Shown here: one piece after another, positions 35,826 to 45,601 of the stretch
Layout of the letters: each line of letters starts with the position of its first letter
Position numbering within the stretch: the stretch's first letter is position 1
NCBI GenBank assembly: GCA_020851655.1
Contig: JADZCI010000112.1
Location: forward strand, 1-64,000
DNA from: Bryobacterales bacterium
Lineage (GTDB): Bacteria; Acidobacteriota; Terriglobia; Bryobacterales; Bryobacteraceae
Direction of reading: 5' to 3'
DNA: 64,000 nucleotides
Program-made: the position numbers and the translations under genes
Notes under the pieces: model-generated
The model's database searches: none
Told to the model about the DNA's origin: nothing
Seen by the model: only the letters and a program-made list of their open reading frames with translations

Positions 35826-37379
35826 TTACGAGATCTGCTGGTCGCGATTCCGCCAGTACGGCTCGCGCAGCACTTTCTTGAGCACCTTCCCGGTTCCGCC
35901 CTTTGGGAGCGCCGGAAGGAACTCGACCGAGGATGGACACTTGAAATGCGTCAGGCGCTGGCGGCACCAGTCAATCACCTCGGTATCGCTGATAGCCGAG
36001 TCCGGCCGGCGCACGACAAACGCTTTGATCGCCTCACCCCATTTGAGATCTGGAACGCCAATAATCGCCACTTCCGCGACTTCCGGGTGGGCAAAGATCG
36101 CCGCCTCCACCTCGGGCGTGTACACATTCTCTCCGCCTGTCTTGATCATGTCTTTGACCCGGTCGAGCAGGTACACATAGCCATCGCCGTCGAAAGTTCC
36201 CACGTCGCCGGTGTGCAGCCAACCGCCTCGAAGCGTTGTGGCAGTAATATCCGGCCGGTTCCAGTAGCCTTTCATCACGTTAGGACCGCGCAAGACAATT
36301 TCGCCCGGCTTGCCGGGAGGCAGGGGAGAGCCATCGAAGTCCGTAATCTGCAGATCAACTCCCAGGACAGCGCGCCCGCAGGAATTGACCTTGCGGGTAT
36401 TGAGAACGTGATCCTGTTTCGCGAGTATGGTCGCGATGGGACTGCACTCCGTCATACCGTAGGCTTGCGTAAAAATACACCCGAAATGCTCGATGGCCCG
36501 CCGCATGACGCTTTCAGGCATCGGCGAGGCGCCGTACAGGATGTCGGTGAGACTGGCAATGTCAGCCTTGCCGAGACTTGGGTGATTCATCAGCGCATTG
36601 ATCATCGTGGGGACCAGAATGGTGGTCGTGATGCGGTGCCTGGCGACCGCCTTGAGGAAGAACTCCGGTTCAAAGACCGGCAGGAAGGCATGCGCTCCGC
36701 CGACGAGCGACAAGTAGTAGGTCGCCGTGCCATCGGCGGCGTGAAACATCGGAGCGGCGTGCAGATGAATCCACGATGACGCCGCGCCGCAGGCCGCGAT
36801 GACATGAAGCGCGTTGGCGTACAGGTTGCGGTGCGTCAGCATCACGCCCTTTGGGCCTCCAGTCGTTCCACTGGTGTAGAAAAGTCCGGCGACGTCATCT
36901 TCCGCCGGTTCGTCCAAGCCGGGCGGCAAGCACGCGGCGTTCGACAACGAGGCATCGTAGGACTCCATGCCTCCGGGGCAGTCCGCTTCGGAGCCCACGA
37001 ACACTACCTTCTCGACCGAGGTCAGCTTGGGCCGTAATTCATCGACGACTGGTGCGAAGCGTTTGTCAACGACCAGCATCCGGCTGGCTGAGTCATTCAG
37101 CCAGAACGCCATTTCGCCGGGTGAAAGCCGGATGTTGATCGGAACAATCCAGATACCGGTCCAGCTAGTGGCGTAGTGAAGCTCCAGATACTCCTGGCGA
37201 TTCTCCAGCAGGACGCCAACGCACTGGTTCTTGCGCAGTCCCGCGCCGAGCAGCCAATTCGCGCAACGCATGACACGTTCATAAAGGTGCTCATACGTCA
37301 GGTGGCCGTCGTCACGATAGACGGCGACACGGTCACCATATAGCCGGCGTGCCCGGCGGAGAACAAACGCAAGATTCAC
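35826..37379 (-). CDS. Acyl-CoA synthetase / AMP-dependent ligase
   Basis: This 517-residue enzyme starts at a GTG at 37379 with AGAGGTGG just upstream; the open frame running to 38303 lies antisense to the receptor gene. The phosphate-binding loop is LFYTSGTTGGPKGVMLTH, the acyl-adenylate segment is QAYGMTECSP, the hinge is GWLHTGDVGTFDGDGYVYLL and the C-terminal lysine lies in LPKGGTGKVLKKVLRE. It activates a fatty or aromatic acid with ATP and CoA. Substrate length cannot be told. It is divergent from the receptor gene. Confidence 0.94.
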   Translation of the reverse strand: MNLAFVLRRARRLYGDRVAVYRDDGHLTYEHLYERVMRCANWLLGAGLRKNQCVGVLLENRQEYLELHYATSWTGIWIVPINIRLSPGEMAFWLNDSASRMLVVDKRFAPVVDELRPKLTSVEKVVFVGSEADCPGGMESYDASLSNAACLPPGLDEPAEDDVAGLFYTSGTTGGPKGVMLTHRNLYANALHVIAACGAASSWIHLHAAPMFHAADGTATYYLSLVGGAHAFLPVFEPEFFLKAVARHRITTTILVPTMINALMNHPSLGKADIASLTDILYGASPMPESVMRRAIEHFGCIFTQAYGMTECSPIATILAKQDHVLNTRKVNSCGRAVLGVDLQITDFDGSPLPPGKPGEIVLRGPNVMKGYWNRPDITATTLRGGWLHTGDVGTFDGDGYVYLLDRVKDMIKTGGENVYTPEVEAAIFAHPEVAEVAIIGVPDLKWGEAIKAFVVRRPDSAISDTEVIDWCRQRLTHFKCPSSVEFLPALPKGGTGKVLKKVLREPYWRNRDQQIS

Positions 37380-37400
37380 AAGGCCACCTCTGGATCGCCG

Positions 37401-37421
37401 TACTATACCACGCGCATAGTA
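37401..37421. promoter_or_regulatory. Inverted repeat TACTAT-N9-ATAGTA between divergent genes
   Basis: TACTAT (37401-37406) and ATAGTA (37416-37421) are perfect 6-base arms in the 54-base gap between the ligase and the receptor. On the minus strand the left arm reads ATAGTA inside GGTATAGT, a possible -10 box 22 bases before the ligase start. It may be an operator or paired -10 boxes. Confidence 0.3.
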
Positions 37422-37433
37422 GACTGAGTGCGA

Positions 37434-40064
37434 ATGGTGCGTGTATGGCGTGTCTGGGCAGCAGCCTGCGTGTTGGGCGCCGCGGCGATGGCTCAGACGC
37501 CGGATCCGCCCAAGGGCGATCCGCGGCCTGACCAGGTGGCGCCGTCCACGCAAGAGCCTCGCTCGTCGCTGGTTGAAAAGCGCGTCGATCTCAACCTGCT
37601 TGGCGCGACGGACACCAGCGCGGGCGAGAGCCGGCGGAACGAGAACGTGCAGTTTAATCTCGTCGACAACAACGCCCTCAAAGAGTTGAACGTCCGGCTG
37701 GGAACCACGGCCACCATCGTCCCCGGGTTTCAAGCATCGCGCAACTACTACGGCACGGAGTTTGGGAACCCTCCCAGCGCGGTTCTTCACCTGAATCCCG
37801 TCAACAAGGCAGGCTGGCACGGGCAGGCGTATTGGACGCATTCGAACAGCATTTTCAGCGCCCGGTCGTTTTTTCAAGTGGGCGACGTGAAACCGGCTCA
37901 TGACAACGATTACGGGTTCATGGCCGGGCTCCAGCCGTGGAAGGGCGGCTATGTGACGCTCGATGCGTCGCAGCAGAAGATTCGCGGCCAGGTGAACGGC
38001 AACGTGCTGGTCCCCAAAGAGGATGAGCGCACACCGCTGGCGTCCGACCCCACCGTTCGCGCTATCGTGACCCGCTTTCTGAATGCGTATCCGGATGAAC
38101 TGCCCAATCGAACCGATATCAACCCCAGGGCTTTGAACACTAACGCGCCGCAGGTCATCAACAACGACAACGCATCCATCCGGTTCGATCAACTGCTCAC
38201 CGCGCGCGACCGCCTGCTCACCAGCTACCAGTTCACGTGGCAAAGTGTCGATGCTTTTGAGCTGATTGCCGGGCAGAATCCCGATACGGACACCAAGTCT
38301 CACCGCGCGCGAATCACCTGGAACCGTGTCTGGAGCCCTTCGACCGTGGTCGATCTGAGTGCGGGATTTGACCGCTTGGGCTCACTTCTCGTGCCGGAAC
38401 CCAACGCCGTCGGTCCCATGGTGTCACCCTCCGGGCTCACCACACTCGGACCGGAAGCCATCATTCCGATCGACCGCAAGATGAATCATTTCCGGTACGC
38501 GGGCGAGATCGCTCAGCAGCGCGGGCGCCACCGCTGGTCGGCCGGTTTCGGACTGGTCCGCCGCCAGATGAACGGCACCGAGACGGACGCGCACCGCGGG
38601 TTCTTTTCATTCGCCAATGACTTTGGACGCGACGGCATTACCAACCTCCGTCTCGGGATCGCATCCCAGTACATTCGATCGATCGGCAATGTCACCCGCG
38701 GCTACCGCAACTGGGATTTCGTCTCGTTTGTGTCCGATGTGTGGAAGGCGTCCAACACGCTCACGGTGTCCTACGGGTTGCGTTACCAGGGGACGACGCG
38801 ACCGTACGAAGTCAATCACGTGGACTCCATTCCGTACGACGGCGACTGGAACAACCTCGCGCCGATGGCTGGACTTGCACAGCGATTGCCTGGGCGCTAT
38901 GGAGTGCTGCGCGCGGCGGGTTCGGTCCAGTTCGGCGAGATCTTTCCGGTCACGTTCCAGCAGGTGCGCTTCAGCCCGCCCGGCAGCGTCAAGATCATTC
39001 TGCCGGCGCCGAACCTGCTCGATCCGCTGGGCGACGGCAACGCGGTCGCCAACGCGAAAGGCGCGCGCTACGTGCTGGACCCGGAACTGGCCACGCCGTA
39101 TTCCTACCAGTACAACGCCAGTTGGGAACCCGACCTTTCTTCGCGCTGGCGGATTCAACTCGGCTATGCCGGCAGCCGCTCGCACAAGCTTCTGCTCATG
39201 TGGTACTTGAATCGCGCGCAGGTGGTTCCAGGAATCGCGCAGACCACCGCGACGATCAACCAGCGCAGGCCGGACGCCGCCATTGCCGATTTTCGCTGGG
39301 TCCTCAACGGCTCGAGTGGGTATTTTGATGCGGCCCGCGTGACCCTCGTGATCCCGCGCTGGAAGGGCCTTTCCTCCGAGGCGTCCTACTGGTTCAGCAA
39401 AGCGCTGGATCTCGGCGCGAGCTACACTGGGACGGCCTATGACGCCGAATCGCGCCAGGCGCGCAGCCAGAGCGATACCGGCACGCAAGCCGACATGAAA
39501 GGGCGCAGCAACTTCGACCAGCCACACGCGTTTCTGTGGCGTGGGACGTGGCAGACTCCGGGCGCGCCCGGCGGTTCGTTCTTACAGCAGGTGACGCACG
39601 GATGGGAGGTGTCCGCCGTCGTCCTGCTCAAGCAAGGCACTCCTTTTAACGTCGTGAGCGGCTCCGACGCTCCTGGTTTCGGCAATGTCGACGGCAACGG
39701 AAGCGACCGGCCCAACCTGATCGATCCTTCCGTGATAGGCCGGACAATTGGCGACCCGGATACGTCCCGGTTCCTGCTTCCGAAGTCAGCGTTTTCTTTC
39801 ATGAAGCCGGATGACCGGCGCGGTAATCTCGGCCGCAACGTGTTCCGCAAAGGTTCGATTCGAAATGTCAACGCGGGTATCTCGAGGTCCTGGCCGCTGG
39901 ACAGCCGCCGGCTTGTCCTTTTCCGCGCCGAGTCCATAAACCTGTTCAACACGCCGCAATTCGCCGAGCCAGGAGTCGAAGCGTCCAATCCGAACTTCGG
40001 CCAAATCACCAACACGCTGAACGACGGGCGCAGCTTCCGGTTCGGCCTTCAGTTCCGCTGGTAG
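37434..40064 (+). CDS. TonB-dependent receptor-like beta-barrel protein
   Basis: This 876-residue protein starts at the ATG at 37434 (MVRVWRVWAAACVLGAAAMA); a GTG two codons upstream is possible. Unlike the receptor at 10568, it has no carboxypeptidase-regulatory domain: a short Pro-rich region leads into ESRRNENVQFNLVDNNALKE and a beta-barrel. Barrel marks are PVNKAGWHGQAYWTHSNSIF, TPYSYQYNASWEPDLSSRWR, FFRAESINLFNTPQFAEPG-like (LFRAESINLFNTPQFAEPG) and the terminal FGLQFRW. It belongs to the Oar-like receptor group of Acidobacteria. A small membrane-protein gene follows after 9 bases. Confidence 0.9.
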   Translation: MVRVWRVWAAACVLGAAAMAQTPDPPKGDPRPDQVAPSTQEPRSSLVEKRVDLNLLGATDTSAGESRRNENVQFNLVDNNALKELNVRLGTTATIVPGFQASRNYYGTEFGNPPSAVLHLNPVNKAGWHGQAYWTHSNSIFSARSFFQVGDVKPAHDNDYGFMAGLQPWKGGYVTLDASQQKIRGQVNGNVLVPKEDERTPLASDPTVRAIVTRFLNAYPDELPNRTDINPRALNTNAPQVINNDNASIRFDQLLTARDRLLTSYQFTWQSVDAFELIAGQNPDTDTKSHRARITWNRVWSPSTVVDLSAGFDRLGSLLVPEPNAVGPMVSPSGLTTLGPEAIIPIDRKMNHFRYAGEIAQQRGRHRWSAGFGLVRRQMNGTETDAHRGFFSFANDFGRDGITNLRLGIASQYIRSIGNVTRGYRNWDFVSFVSDVWKASNTLTVSYGLRYQGTTRPYEVNHVDSIPYDGDWNNLAPMAGLAQRLPGRYGVLRAAGSVQFGEIFPVTFQQVRFSPPGSVKIILPAPNLLDPLGDGNAVANAKGARYVLDPELATPYSYQYNASWEPDLSSRWRIQLGYAGSRSHKLLLMWYLNRAQVVPGIAQTTATINQRRPDAAIADFRWVLNGSSGYFDAARVTLVIPRWKGLSSEASYWFSKALDLGASYTGTAYDAESRQARSQSDTGTQADMKGRSNFDQPHAFLWRGTWQTPGAPGGSFLQQVTHGWEVSAVVLLKQGTPFNVVSGSDAPGFGNVDGNGSDRPNLIDPSVIGRTIGDPDTSRFLLPKSAFSFMKPDDRRGNLGRNVFRKGSIRNVNAGISRSWPLDSRRLVLFRAESINLFNTPQFAEPGVEASNPNFGQITNTLNDGRSFRFGLQFRW

Positions 40065-40073
40065 CGGCGAGAG

Positions 40074-40421
40074 ATGCTGCGCTGGAGCGTCCTGTTCACT
40101 GCCGCGGTGGCCATATTGCTGGCCGTGTCGGGCCTGACGCTTGGCGGCAAGTCACCGGTCTTCCGGGCAGCCTTCTTCCTCGGGATCGCGTTGTGGCAAA
40201 GCGCGATGACGGTGAGTATCTATTGCCGGAACGAGAAACACGTGCGCGCCGATTGTCTGGGCGCCGGCGTCATCTCCGTGTTGGCCACGGTGATGTACAT
40301 GCTCGTGCGCTATCCGCTGTCCTGGCGCCCCATCCTCGCCGTTTCGCCCCTCATCATCGCGGTGACGTTGACGGGGGCCTGGCTGGCATGGCGCGCGTCT
40401 CAGGCGCGGAGTCAACCGTAG
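40074..40421 (+). CDS. Small four-helix membrane protein, function unknown
   Basis: A 115-residue protein shows four hydrophobic segments: near 5-25, 33-50, 63-80 and 86-106. It follows the receptor gene by 9 bases with GAGAG before the ATG, so it is probably co-transcribed. No known motif was recognised. It ends 3 bases from the stop codon of the convergent lactonase gene. Confidence 0.7.
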   Translation: MLRWSVLFTAAVAILLAVSGLTLGGKSPVFRAAFFLGIALWQSAMTVSIYCRNEKHVRADCLGAGVISVLATVMYMLVRYPLSWRPILAVSPLIIAVTLTGAWLAWRASQARSQP

Positions 40422-40424
40422 GCG

Positions 40425-41567
40425 CTACTTACTCAGAAACTTCACGCAGACCGGCTTGCCCACTTCCAATGTCTGTCCCGCCGGCGTGATGCGCCCCGAG
40501 TTGGGGTCGACCTTGAAGACGACCAGACTATCGGAATCCTGGTTCGCCGCCACGAGCCACTTTCCGTTCGGGTGAATGTTGAAGTTGCGCGGCGTCTTGC
40601 CCTGGGTGGAGACATATTCCACCGGCGTCAGGGTCCCTTTGGCCGGATCGACGCGATAAACGGCAATGCTATCGTGCCCGCGATTGGAACCATACACAAA
40701 CTTGCCGGAAGGGCTCACCACAATTTCGGCGGTTGTGTTCTCGCCGGTGAAGCCGGCGGGCAAGTTGGATTGAGTTTGCAATTCGGTCAGGACGCCTTTC
40801 CGCCCATCCCAGGCAAAGGCCGTGATGGTCGACTTCAACTCGTTGATGGAGTATGCGAACTTGCCTGAAGGGTGAAACGCGAAGTGCCTTGGTCCGGAGC
40901 CCGCCTCGATCTTGGTAAACGGGGGATCGTTGGGCGTCAGGGTCGAGTCCGCCGCATTCAGCCGGTAGACGAGCATCTCGTCGAGACCCAGGTCGGCCGC
41001 CACGGCAAAGCGATTATCGGCGGAGATATTGATGGAATGGGCGTGCGGGCGCTTCTGCCGCGGGGTGGCGCCGGCGCCACTGTGCTGAATGTTGGACGTG
41101 GCTTCTCCCAGACCGCCGTCCGGTTTGATGGGACAGGCGATTACGTTACCGCCGCCGTAGTTGGCATTGAGCAGAGTGTGACCCGTGCTGTCGACGGCGA
41201 GGTAGCACGGCGAGGAGCCCTTTGAAGAGACCTGATTGATTTCCGTAAGCTTTCCGGATTGCGCGTCGATGGCGAACGAAGTCAGATAGCCGCTGCGTTC
41301 CCCCTTGTAGTTGCCGACTTCGTTGGCCGCATAGAGAAAGCGTCCGTTGGGATGAATGCGCAGGTAAGACGGACTCGTGGTTTCCGCCGCAAGGCCCAGA
41401 GCCGTCACTTTACCGGTGGCGTCATCCATCCGGTAGACATAAATTCCCTTGCTCTTTGGGGTGTCCGTGTAGGTCCCGACAAAGAAGAGCGTCTGAGACG
41501 TCGCGATCGTGACAGTTGAAGCTGCGAGCATAAGCCGCCTGAGAAAAGAAACCATGCCGATCATCAT
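40425..41567 (-). CDS. Secreted lactonase-family beta-propeller (6-phosphogluconolactonase type)
   Basis: A 380-residue protein starts around 41567-41555 (several ATGs); a start at 41636 is excluded because a terminator lies at 41596-41630. A signal peptide (SFLRRLMLAASTVTIATSQ) precedes a seven-bladed propeller: LFFVGTYTDTPKSKGIYVYR, SPSYLRIHPNGRFLYAANE, KRPHAHSINISADNRFAVAA, GPRHFAFHPSGKFAYSINE and TPRNFNIHPNGKWLVAANQD. This matches the YbhE/Pgl lactonase family. Export implies a role other than the pentose phosphate pathway. Confidence 0.9.
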   Translation of the reverse strand: MMIGMVSFLRRLMLAASTVTIATSQTLFFVGTYTDTPKSKGIYVYRMDDATGKVTALGLAAETTSPSYLRIHPNGRFLYAANEVGNYKGERSGYLTSFAIDAQSGKLTEINQVSSKGSSPCYLAVDSTGHTLLNANYGGGNVIACPIKPDGGLGEATSNIQHSGAGATPRQKRPHAHSINISADNRFAVAADLGLDEMLVYRLNAADSTLTPNDPPFTKIEAGSGPRHFAFHPSGKFAYSINELKSTITAFAWDGRKGVLTELQTQSNLPAGFTGENTTAEIVVSPSGKFVYGSNRGHDSIAVYRVDPAKGTLTPVEYVSTQGKTPRNFNIHPNGKWLVAANQDSDSLVVFKVDPNSGRITPAGQTLEVGKPVCVKFLSK

Positions 41568-41595
41568 ATGCCGGATACGCGGTCCCGCGTTGAAC

Positions 41596-41630
41596 ACAAA
41601 AAGAAAGCCCGGGGCGTTGAGCCCCGGGCT
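41596..41630 (-). terminator. Rho-independent terminator of the OmpA-family gene
   Basis: On the minus strand a perfect 10-bp GC stem (41630-41621 with 41615-41606) and a 5-base loop are followed by TTTCTTTTTG (41605-41596). It lies 28 bases after the OmpA-family stop and before the lactonase start, so it separates the two genes. It is the clearest terminator in the window. Confidence 0.85.
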
Positions 41631-41657
41631 TGGCATTGGACGTTCCGGTCTGCCGGA

Positions 41658-43553
41658 CTATTTCGGGCAGCCGAGCCGCTTCATTTCCTTCGGATCGAGA
41701 GTCTGCTCGGTCTTGAAGCCTGCCGGTTTGGCAGTGCCCTTGGGAACGAGCCAGACTTCAACGCGACGGTTCTGATCGGCGTCGGAAACCACGCTGCCCT
41801 TGCGTTCCTTGGTCGCTACGCGAGCCGAGGTGCCACAGAGTCCGGGTTGCTTGTCCGCAACCTGCTCGGTGCCGACCCAATCCACCTTGATGCGGGAGGC
41901 GTCGACCTTGGCGCAGGTGCCGGTACCGCCGGAGAGCACGGCCGCCGCGTTCTTGACGCGGTGCTGGTCAAGAACCAGCTTGGCTTTGCCCTTCGGCACT
42001 TCGTCGTTATCCACGTGACCGATGAGGACGATTTCGTAGTCCTGATCGGCGGCCCTCGTCGCAACTTCTTCGAGCAGGATGCGCTTGGCGCAGTTGTTGA
42101 CGCGCGAGCTGCCCTTGCCGAAGATCAGGTCGCCGAACCGGATGGCCGGAGGCGTGTAGGTGACGGTGGCGTCGGCGGTGCACTTCGCGCTGGCGCCGCG
42201 GTCGTCAGTGACGGTCGCGGTGGCCGTGACGGTCTTGCTTTGGATCTTGCCGCTCTGGTCGAACCGCAGCGTCTTGGTGTCAAGCGTTGTCCGCGGTCCA
42301 TCGGCCGGCGAAATCGTGCCTTCCGTAATGGTCCACAGGTACTTGATCGAGCTGCAGGGCGAACCCGCGCCGGTGGAGTTGAAGTTGACGCTGTCGCCAT
42401 ACTTCGCGCTCGACGGATTGGCTACGCAACCGGTCACCGTGGGCGCGCGGTATTCCTGAACGTTGATCGTCATCGGGCCGCCCTTGGCGACGCGAACCGG
42501 GTGGTCTTCCACGTTCGGCGCGGAGACCTCCACCTCGACAACGTAGTTGCCGGGGCGGTCCGGAGTGAATTGCAGATCCGCGCTGTTGCCGCCAGCCGGA
42601 TTTCCGTTGACCTTCCAGCGGTAAGTGAGCGGCCGTCCGGCAGGATCGGAAGCGTTCGAGTGGAGCGTAATGGCGCGGCCCTGGCAGAGAATGCCGCTCG
42701 GACCGTACTGGCCGGCGGTGACAGTGATCCCGCCGCCGTTCAGGTTGCCCAATGCTTCGATCTTCTTCGGGGCCGGCGGCGGCGGTGGCGGCGGCGGAAC
42801 GTACTTCGGACCGAAGTTGAACTCGATACCAGCCGTCGTTTGCACGCCGTACTGCTTCTGCCCGTCCGGGATGTACACGCCGCCGGTGTTGTAGTCCGGC
42901 AGACCGAAGGTCGGGGCCTTCGACATCAGCCCGCGAACATCGGCGCGAAGGCCGATGCGGTCGTTTATCTTGAACTTGATGCCACCACCGTAGTTCAACG
43001 CCGGCAGCAAGCTGTTCTTCAGCCCTTGCGCGCCGTAGATGGTGTTGATCGGAAGGCGGGCGTTTTCGATCGCCTCATCCGTCGGCCGGAAGTCCGCCGC
43101 GCCACCACCCACGGTGACGAACGGACGGAATCGCGAACCGCGAGGCGTAAAGTAGCCCAACAGGTTCAGCGTGTATTGATTAAGCCGGGTGCCATATGAG
43201 AACGGACCGACTCCCGGTGGCGTTCCGACACGAGACTGGAACTTCATATTGTTAACGCTGTAGGTGAAGGCCGGCTCAATACCGACATATCTCCAGAAGT
43301 TGCCCGTGACGCGCGCGCCGACCGCGCCGCCGTTGGCTAGTTGAGAGCCCAGTCCGCCGGGCACGCTCTGGAAGAAGCTTCCACCACCGAAAAGATTGAC
43401 GTTGACTCGATCGGGGTGTTCGTCGCCCGTCGCCGCTGCCTTGCTGGCCTGGGCTTGCGCCAGAACCGGCAGAGCTGACAGCGCGGCGGCCACCGCAACC
43501 CACCGAAAGCGTCGAGAGGAAAAACAACTTGAGATCGCTTGGGATGGTTTCAT
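41658..43553 (-). CDS. OmpA-family outer-membrane protein with barrel and PKD/Ig-like domains
   Basis: This 631-residue protein starts at the ATG at 43553 and has a signal peptide (RFRWVAVAAALSALPVLAQA). An N-terminal 8-strand-like barrel (about 45-250: VNVNLFGGGSFFQSVPGG, YFTPRGSRFRPFVTVGGG) is followed by a poly-proline linker. Two PKD/Ig-like modules come next (GRPLTYRWKVNGNPAGGNSA, SIKYLWTITEGTIS). The C-terminal OmpA/MotB-like domain (FGKGSSRVNNCAKRILLEEV, then GHVDNDEVPKG and DQNRRVEVWLVP) should bind peptidoglycan. The gene follows the Asp-box protein by 41 bases and ends at a strong terminator. Confidence 0.88.
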   Translation of the reverse strand: MKPSQAISSCFSSRRFRWVAVAAALSALPVLAQAQASKAAATGDEHPDRVNVNLFGGGSFFQSVPGGLGSQLANGGAVGARVTGNFWRYVGIEPAFTYSVNNMKFQSRVGTPPGVGPFSYGTRLNQYTLNLLGYFTPRGSRFRPFVTVGGGAADFRPTDEAIENARLPINTIYGAQGLKNSLLPALNYGGGIKFKINDRIGLRADVRGLMSKAPTFGLPDYNTGGVYIPDGQKQYGVQTTAGIEFNFGPKYVPPPPPPPPAPKKIEALGNLNGGGITVTAGQYGPSGILCQGRAITLHSNASDPAGRPLTYRWKVNGNPAGGNSADLQFTPDRPGNYVVEVEVSAPNVEDHPVRVAKGGPMTINVQEYRAPTVTGCVANPSSAKYGDSVNFNSTGAGSPCSSIKYLWTITEGTISPADGPRTTLDTKTLRFDQSGKIQSKTVTATATVTDDRGASAKCTADATVTYTPPAIRFGDLIFGKGSSRVNNCAKRILLEEVATRAADQDYEIVLIGHVDNDEVPKGKAKLVLDQHRVKNAAAVLSGGTGTCAKVDASRIKVDWVGTEQVADKQPGLCGTSARVATKERKGSVVSDADQNRRVEVWLVPKGTAKPAGFKTEQTLDPKEMKRLGCPK

Positions 43554-43594
43554 AAGTTTCTGTTCGTACACTCCCCTTTTTCCTAAACAAAACA

Positions 43595-45550
43595 TTAACG
43601 CGTTTCAACCAAGTCGAAGAAGACAACTCCTAAATCGGCGGTCACTCCTAAAACGCGCTGCGGCTGAGGCGAAAACAACAATGATCGGATGTCGGGAGCC
43701 GCCGCCGAAGACGAGGTCATTGCCTCCCAACTTGAACCGGCATCCGAGGTGCGATAGAGACGGCCGTAAGCCACAGCGTAGGCCTGGGTTTCACGGCCAG
43801 GTTGAAAGCGAACGGCGCTCACGGTCTCCCTTGGTAAACCATTGTGACACAAAACCCAACTGGCTCCCGGGGCCGCGGCTCGAAACAACCCCGCCGCGGT
43901 TGCGGCCAGCACCGGACCGTCCGGATTTGAAGTGAGCGCCAGATCATTGATCCAGGACGGATCGGACGGCGCCTCCCACCGGGTCCACGACAATCCGGAG
44001 TCCTTCGTGAAGTACAACGCGTTTGCCGTTCGCGCCACAGCATGCTGGCTGTGGCTGGCGGGGGCAAAGATTGCGGTCACGGCGCTGGGAGCGGGTTCCA
44101 GTGGAATCTTTTGCCAAGTCGCACCCAAGTCGAGACTGCGCAACAGCCCTGTGGAGTGCCCCATGAGCAGCACGGGCTTTCCGTTCCGAAGGGTCTGAAG
44201 GGTCAATACTTTACCGCGCACGCTGGCCAGCGGGGCCCCCTTCCTGGTCCGCGCCAGGACGGGCAAGGTTCCCCACGTCTTTCCGCCGTCGGTGGATTTC
44301 AAAAGCCGGTCCTCGGTCGCCGCAAACAGCGGCGTATCGCCTTCAGGCGCTGAACTGAGACTCGTCAGGACCGGACCGTCCAGCACGCTGGAATTGCCAT
44401 CGCGGCGCCAGGTGACGCCGCCGTCCTCGCTGTAGAAGACACCGCCGGACACCCCATCCTGAATGGCGTTGACATAGACCCGCCTGCCGGAAAGGGCGGC
44501 GCGGTTCATCATCCGGTTGACGAATCCCGAGTTGAGCGGTTTGACAGTATCGCCGCGGTCCGTACTCTTCCAGATACCGCTGTTTTCGGCGGCAAAGTAG
44601 ATGATGCGAGGGTCGGCGGGGTCGATCACGAGCCAGTTCAATTGCAAATTGTTCATCAATTTCCACGTCGCGCCGGAGTCCACGGACTTCAGCAACCCGA
44701 CGGTGGTGCCCGCATACAGGATTTCGGGCTTTTGCGGATCCTGGCGAACGACGTGCGTTCGTCTCTGTGTGCCGGGAATCCCCATGAACTTCTGCCACTG
44801 CTGCCCTGCGGACGTGGTCCGGTAAATGCCGCTGCACGCGCTGGCAAAGACCTGGTCCGGCTGGTTCAAATTGACATAGATCGAAAACACGTCGGAGTCG
44901 TCGAGCATCCCGACATGGATGGAATTCCAGGTCTTGCCGCCGTCGGTCGTTTTCCACGGCAGGTGCGTGGTGCCGGCGTAGAGGTGTTCCGGATTGCGGG
45001 GGTCGTAGGCAACGGCCGTAACGGCCAGCAGTTCCTCGCTCCTTTCGGGAGAGATGCGGTTCCACGAGTTGCCGCCGTCCTTCGATTCAAAAACCCCCTT
45101 GCGGCTTGCCGCCGCCATGATCTTGGGGTCCTTGGAGTAGACCGCGAGGGCCTCGACGGAGTTGCCGTTCATCTCCGGGATCTTTTTCCATGTCATCCCG
45201 CCGTCCTGGCTCTCGAAGAGCCCCGAGCCGACCGGATTGCTGGCTCTTACGCCGGCGAGATAGTGCTTCTGGTTGGCCGGGTCGATGAGCAGCGCCTGGA
45301 CGCTGCCGCCCAAGCTGCTGGGGAATGGCAGCCGTTCCCAGGACTCCCCCGCGTTGTCTGAACGGAATATGTGACCATTGCGGGTGCCGGCGACCAAAAC
45401 GCGGCTATTGGAGGGATCCATCGCGAGCGTCGTGGCGCTGCCCCCGAATGGACCCGCCAGTTTCCACTCACCGGCACAGGCCAGGAGAGGCAGAAACAAA
45501 ACGCACATCAAATGTTTCGTGACGGTCCGGACGTCCACAATTCGAAACAT
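43595..45550 (-). CDS. Secreted Asp-box / sortilin-like propeller protein
   Basis: This 651-residue protein has a signal peptide (HLMCVLFLPLLACAGE). Its body is built from many Asp-box-like repeats of the form S-x-D-x-G-x-T-W: RSDNAGESWERLPF, ESQDGGMTWKKIPE, ESKDGGNSWNRISP, TTDGGKTWNSIHVG, SVDSGATWKLMNN and YSEDGGVTWRRDGN. These mark VPS10/sortilin or YCF48-like beta-propellers, which bind proteins or glycans. No glycosidase active site was seen. It is probably co-transcribed with the OmpA-family gene. Confidence 0.88.
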   Translation of the reverse strand: MFRIVDVRTVTKHLMCVLFLPLLACAGEWKLAGPFGGSATTLAMDPSNSRVLVAGTRNGHIFRSDNAGESWERLPFPSSLGGSVQALLIDPANQKHYLAGVRASNPVGSGLFESQDGGMTWKKIPEMNGNSVEALAVYSKDPKIMAAASRKGVFESKDGGNSWNRISPERSEELLAVTAVAYDPRNPEHLYAGTTHLPWKTTDGGKTWNSIHVGMLDDSDVFSIYVNLNQPDQVFASACSGIYRTTSAGQQWQKFMGIPGTQRRTHVVRQDPQKPEILYAGTTVGLLKSVDSGATWKLMNNLQLNWLVIDPADPRIIYFAAENSGIWKSTDRGDTVKPLNSGFVNRMMNRAALSGRRVYVNAIQDGVSGGVFYSEDGGVTWRRDGNSSVLDGPVLTSLSSAPEGDTPLFAATEDRLLKSTDGGKTWGTLPVLARTRKGAPLASVRGKVLTLQTLRNGKPVLLMGHSTGLLRSLDLGATWQKIPLEPAPSAVTAIFAPASHSQHAVARTANALYFTKDSGLSWTRWEAPSDPSWINDLALTSNPDGPVLAATAAGLFRAAAPGASWVLCHNGLPRETVSAVRFQPGRETQAYAVAYGRLYRTSDAGSSWEAMTSSSAAAPDIRSLLFSPQPQRVLGVTADLGVVFFDLVETR

Positions 45551-45601
45551 GATCCTAAACTATTAGAGTATCAGAGGATCTGCTGAGACGGGGTTACTAC
45601 T

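Noticed and set aside
37380-38303. Upstream extension of the acyl-CoA ligase to 825 codons
   Set aside because: The extra part lies antisense to the receptor gene and has no family similarity; a GTG with ribosome site at 37379 gives the standard N-terminus.
42774-42810. GGCGGCGG run as a regulatory repeat
   Set aside because: It encodes the poly-proline linker of the OmpA-family protein on the other strand.
41568-43199. Long plus-strand open frame (543 codons) opposite the OmpA-family gene
   Set aside because: Exact antisense of a gene with clear signal, barrel and OmpA domains; its protein has no recognisable pattern and is typical of high-GC mirror frames.
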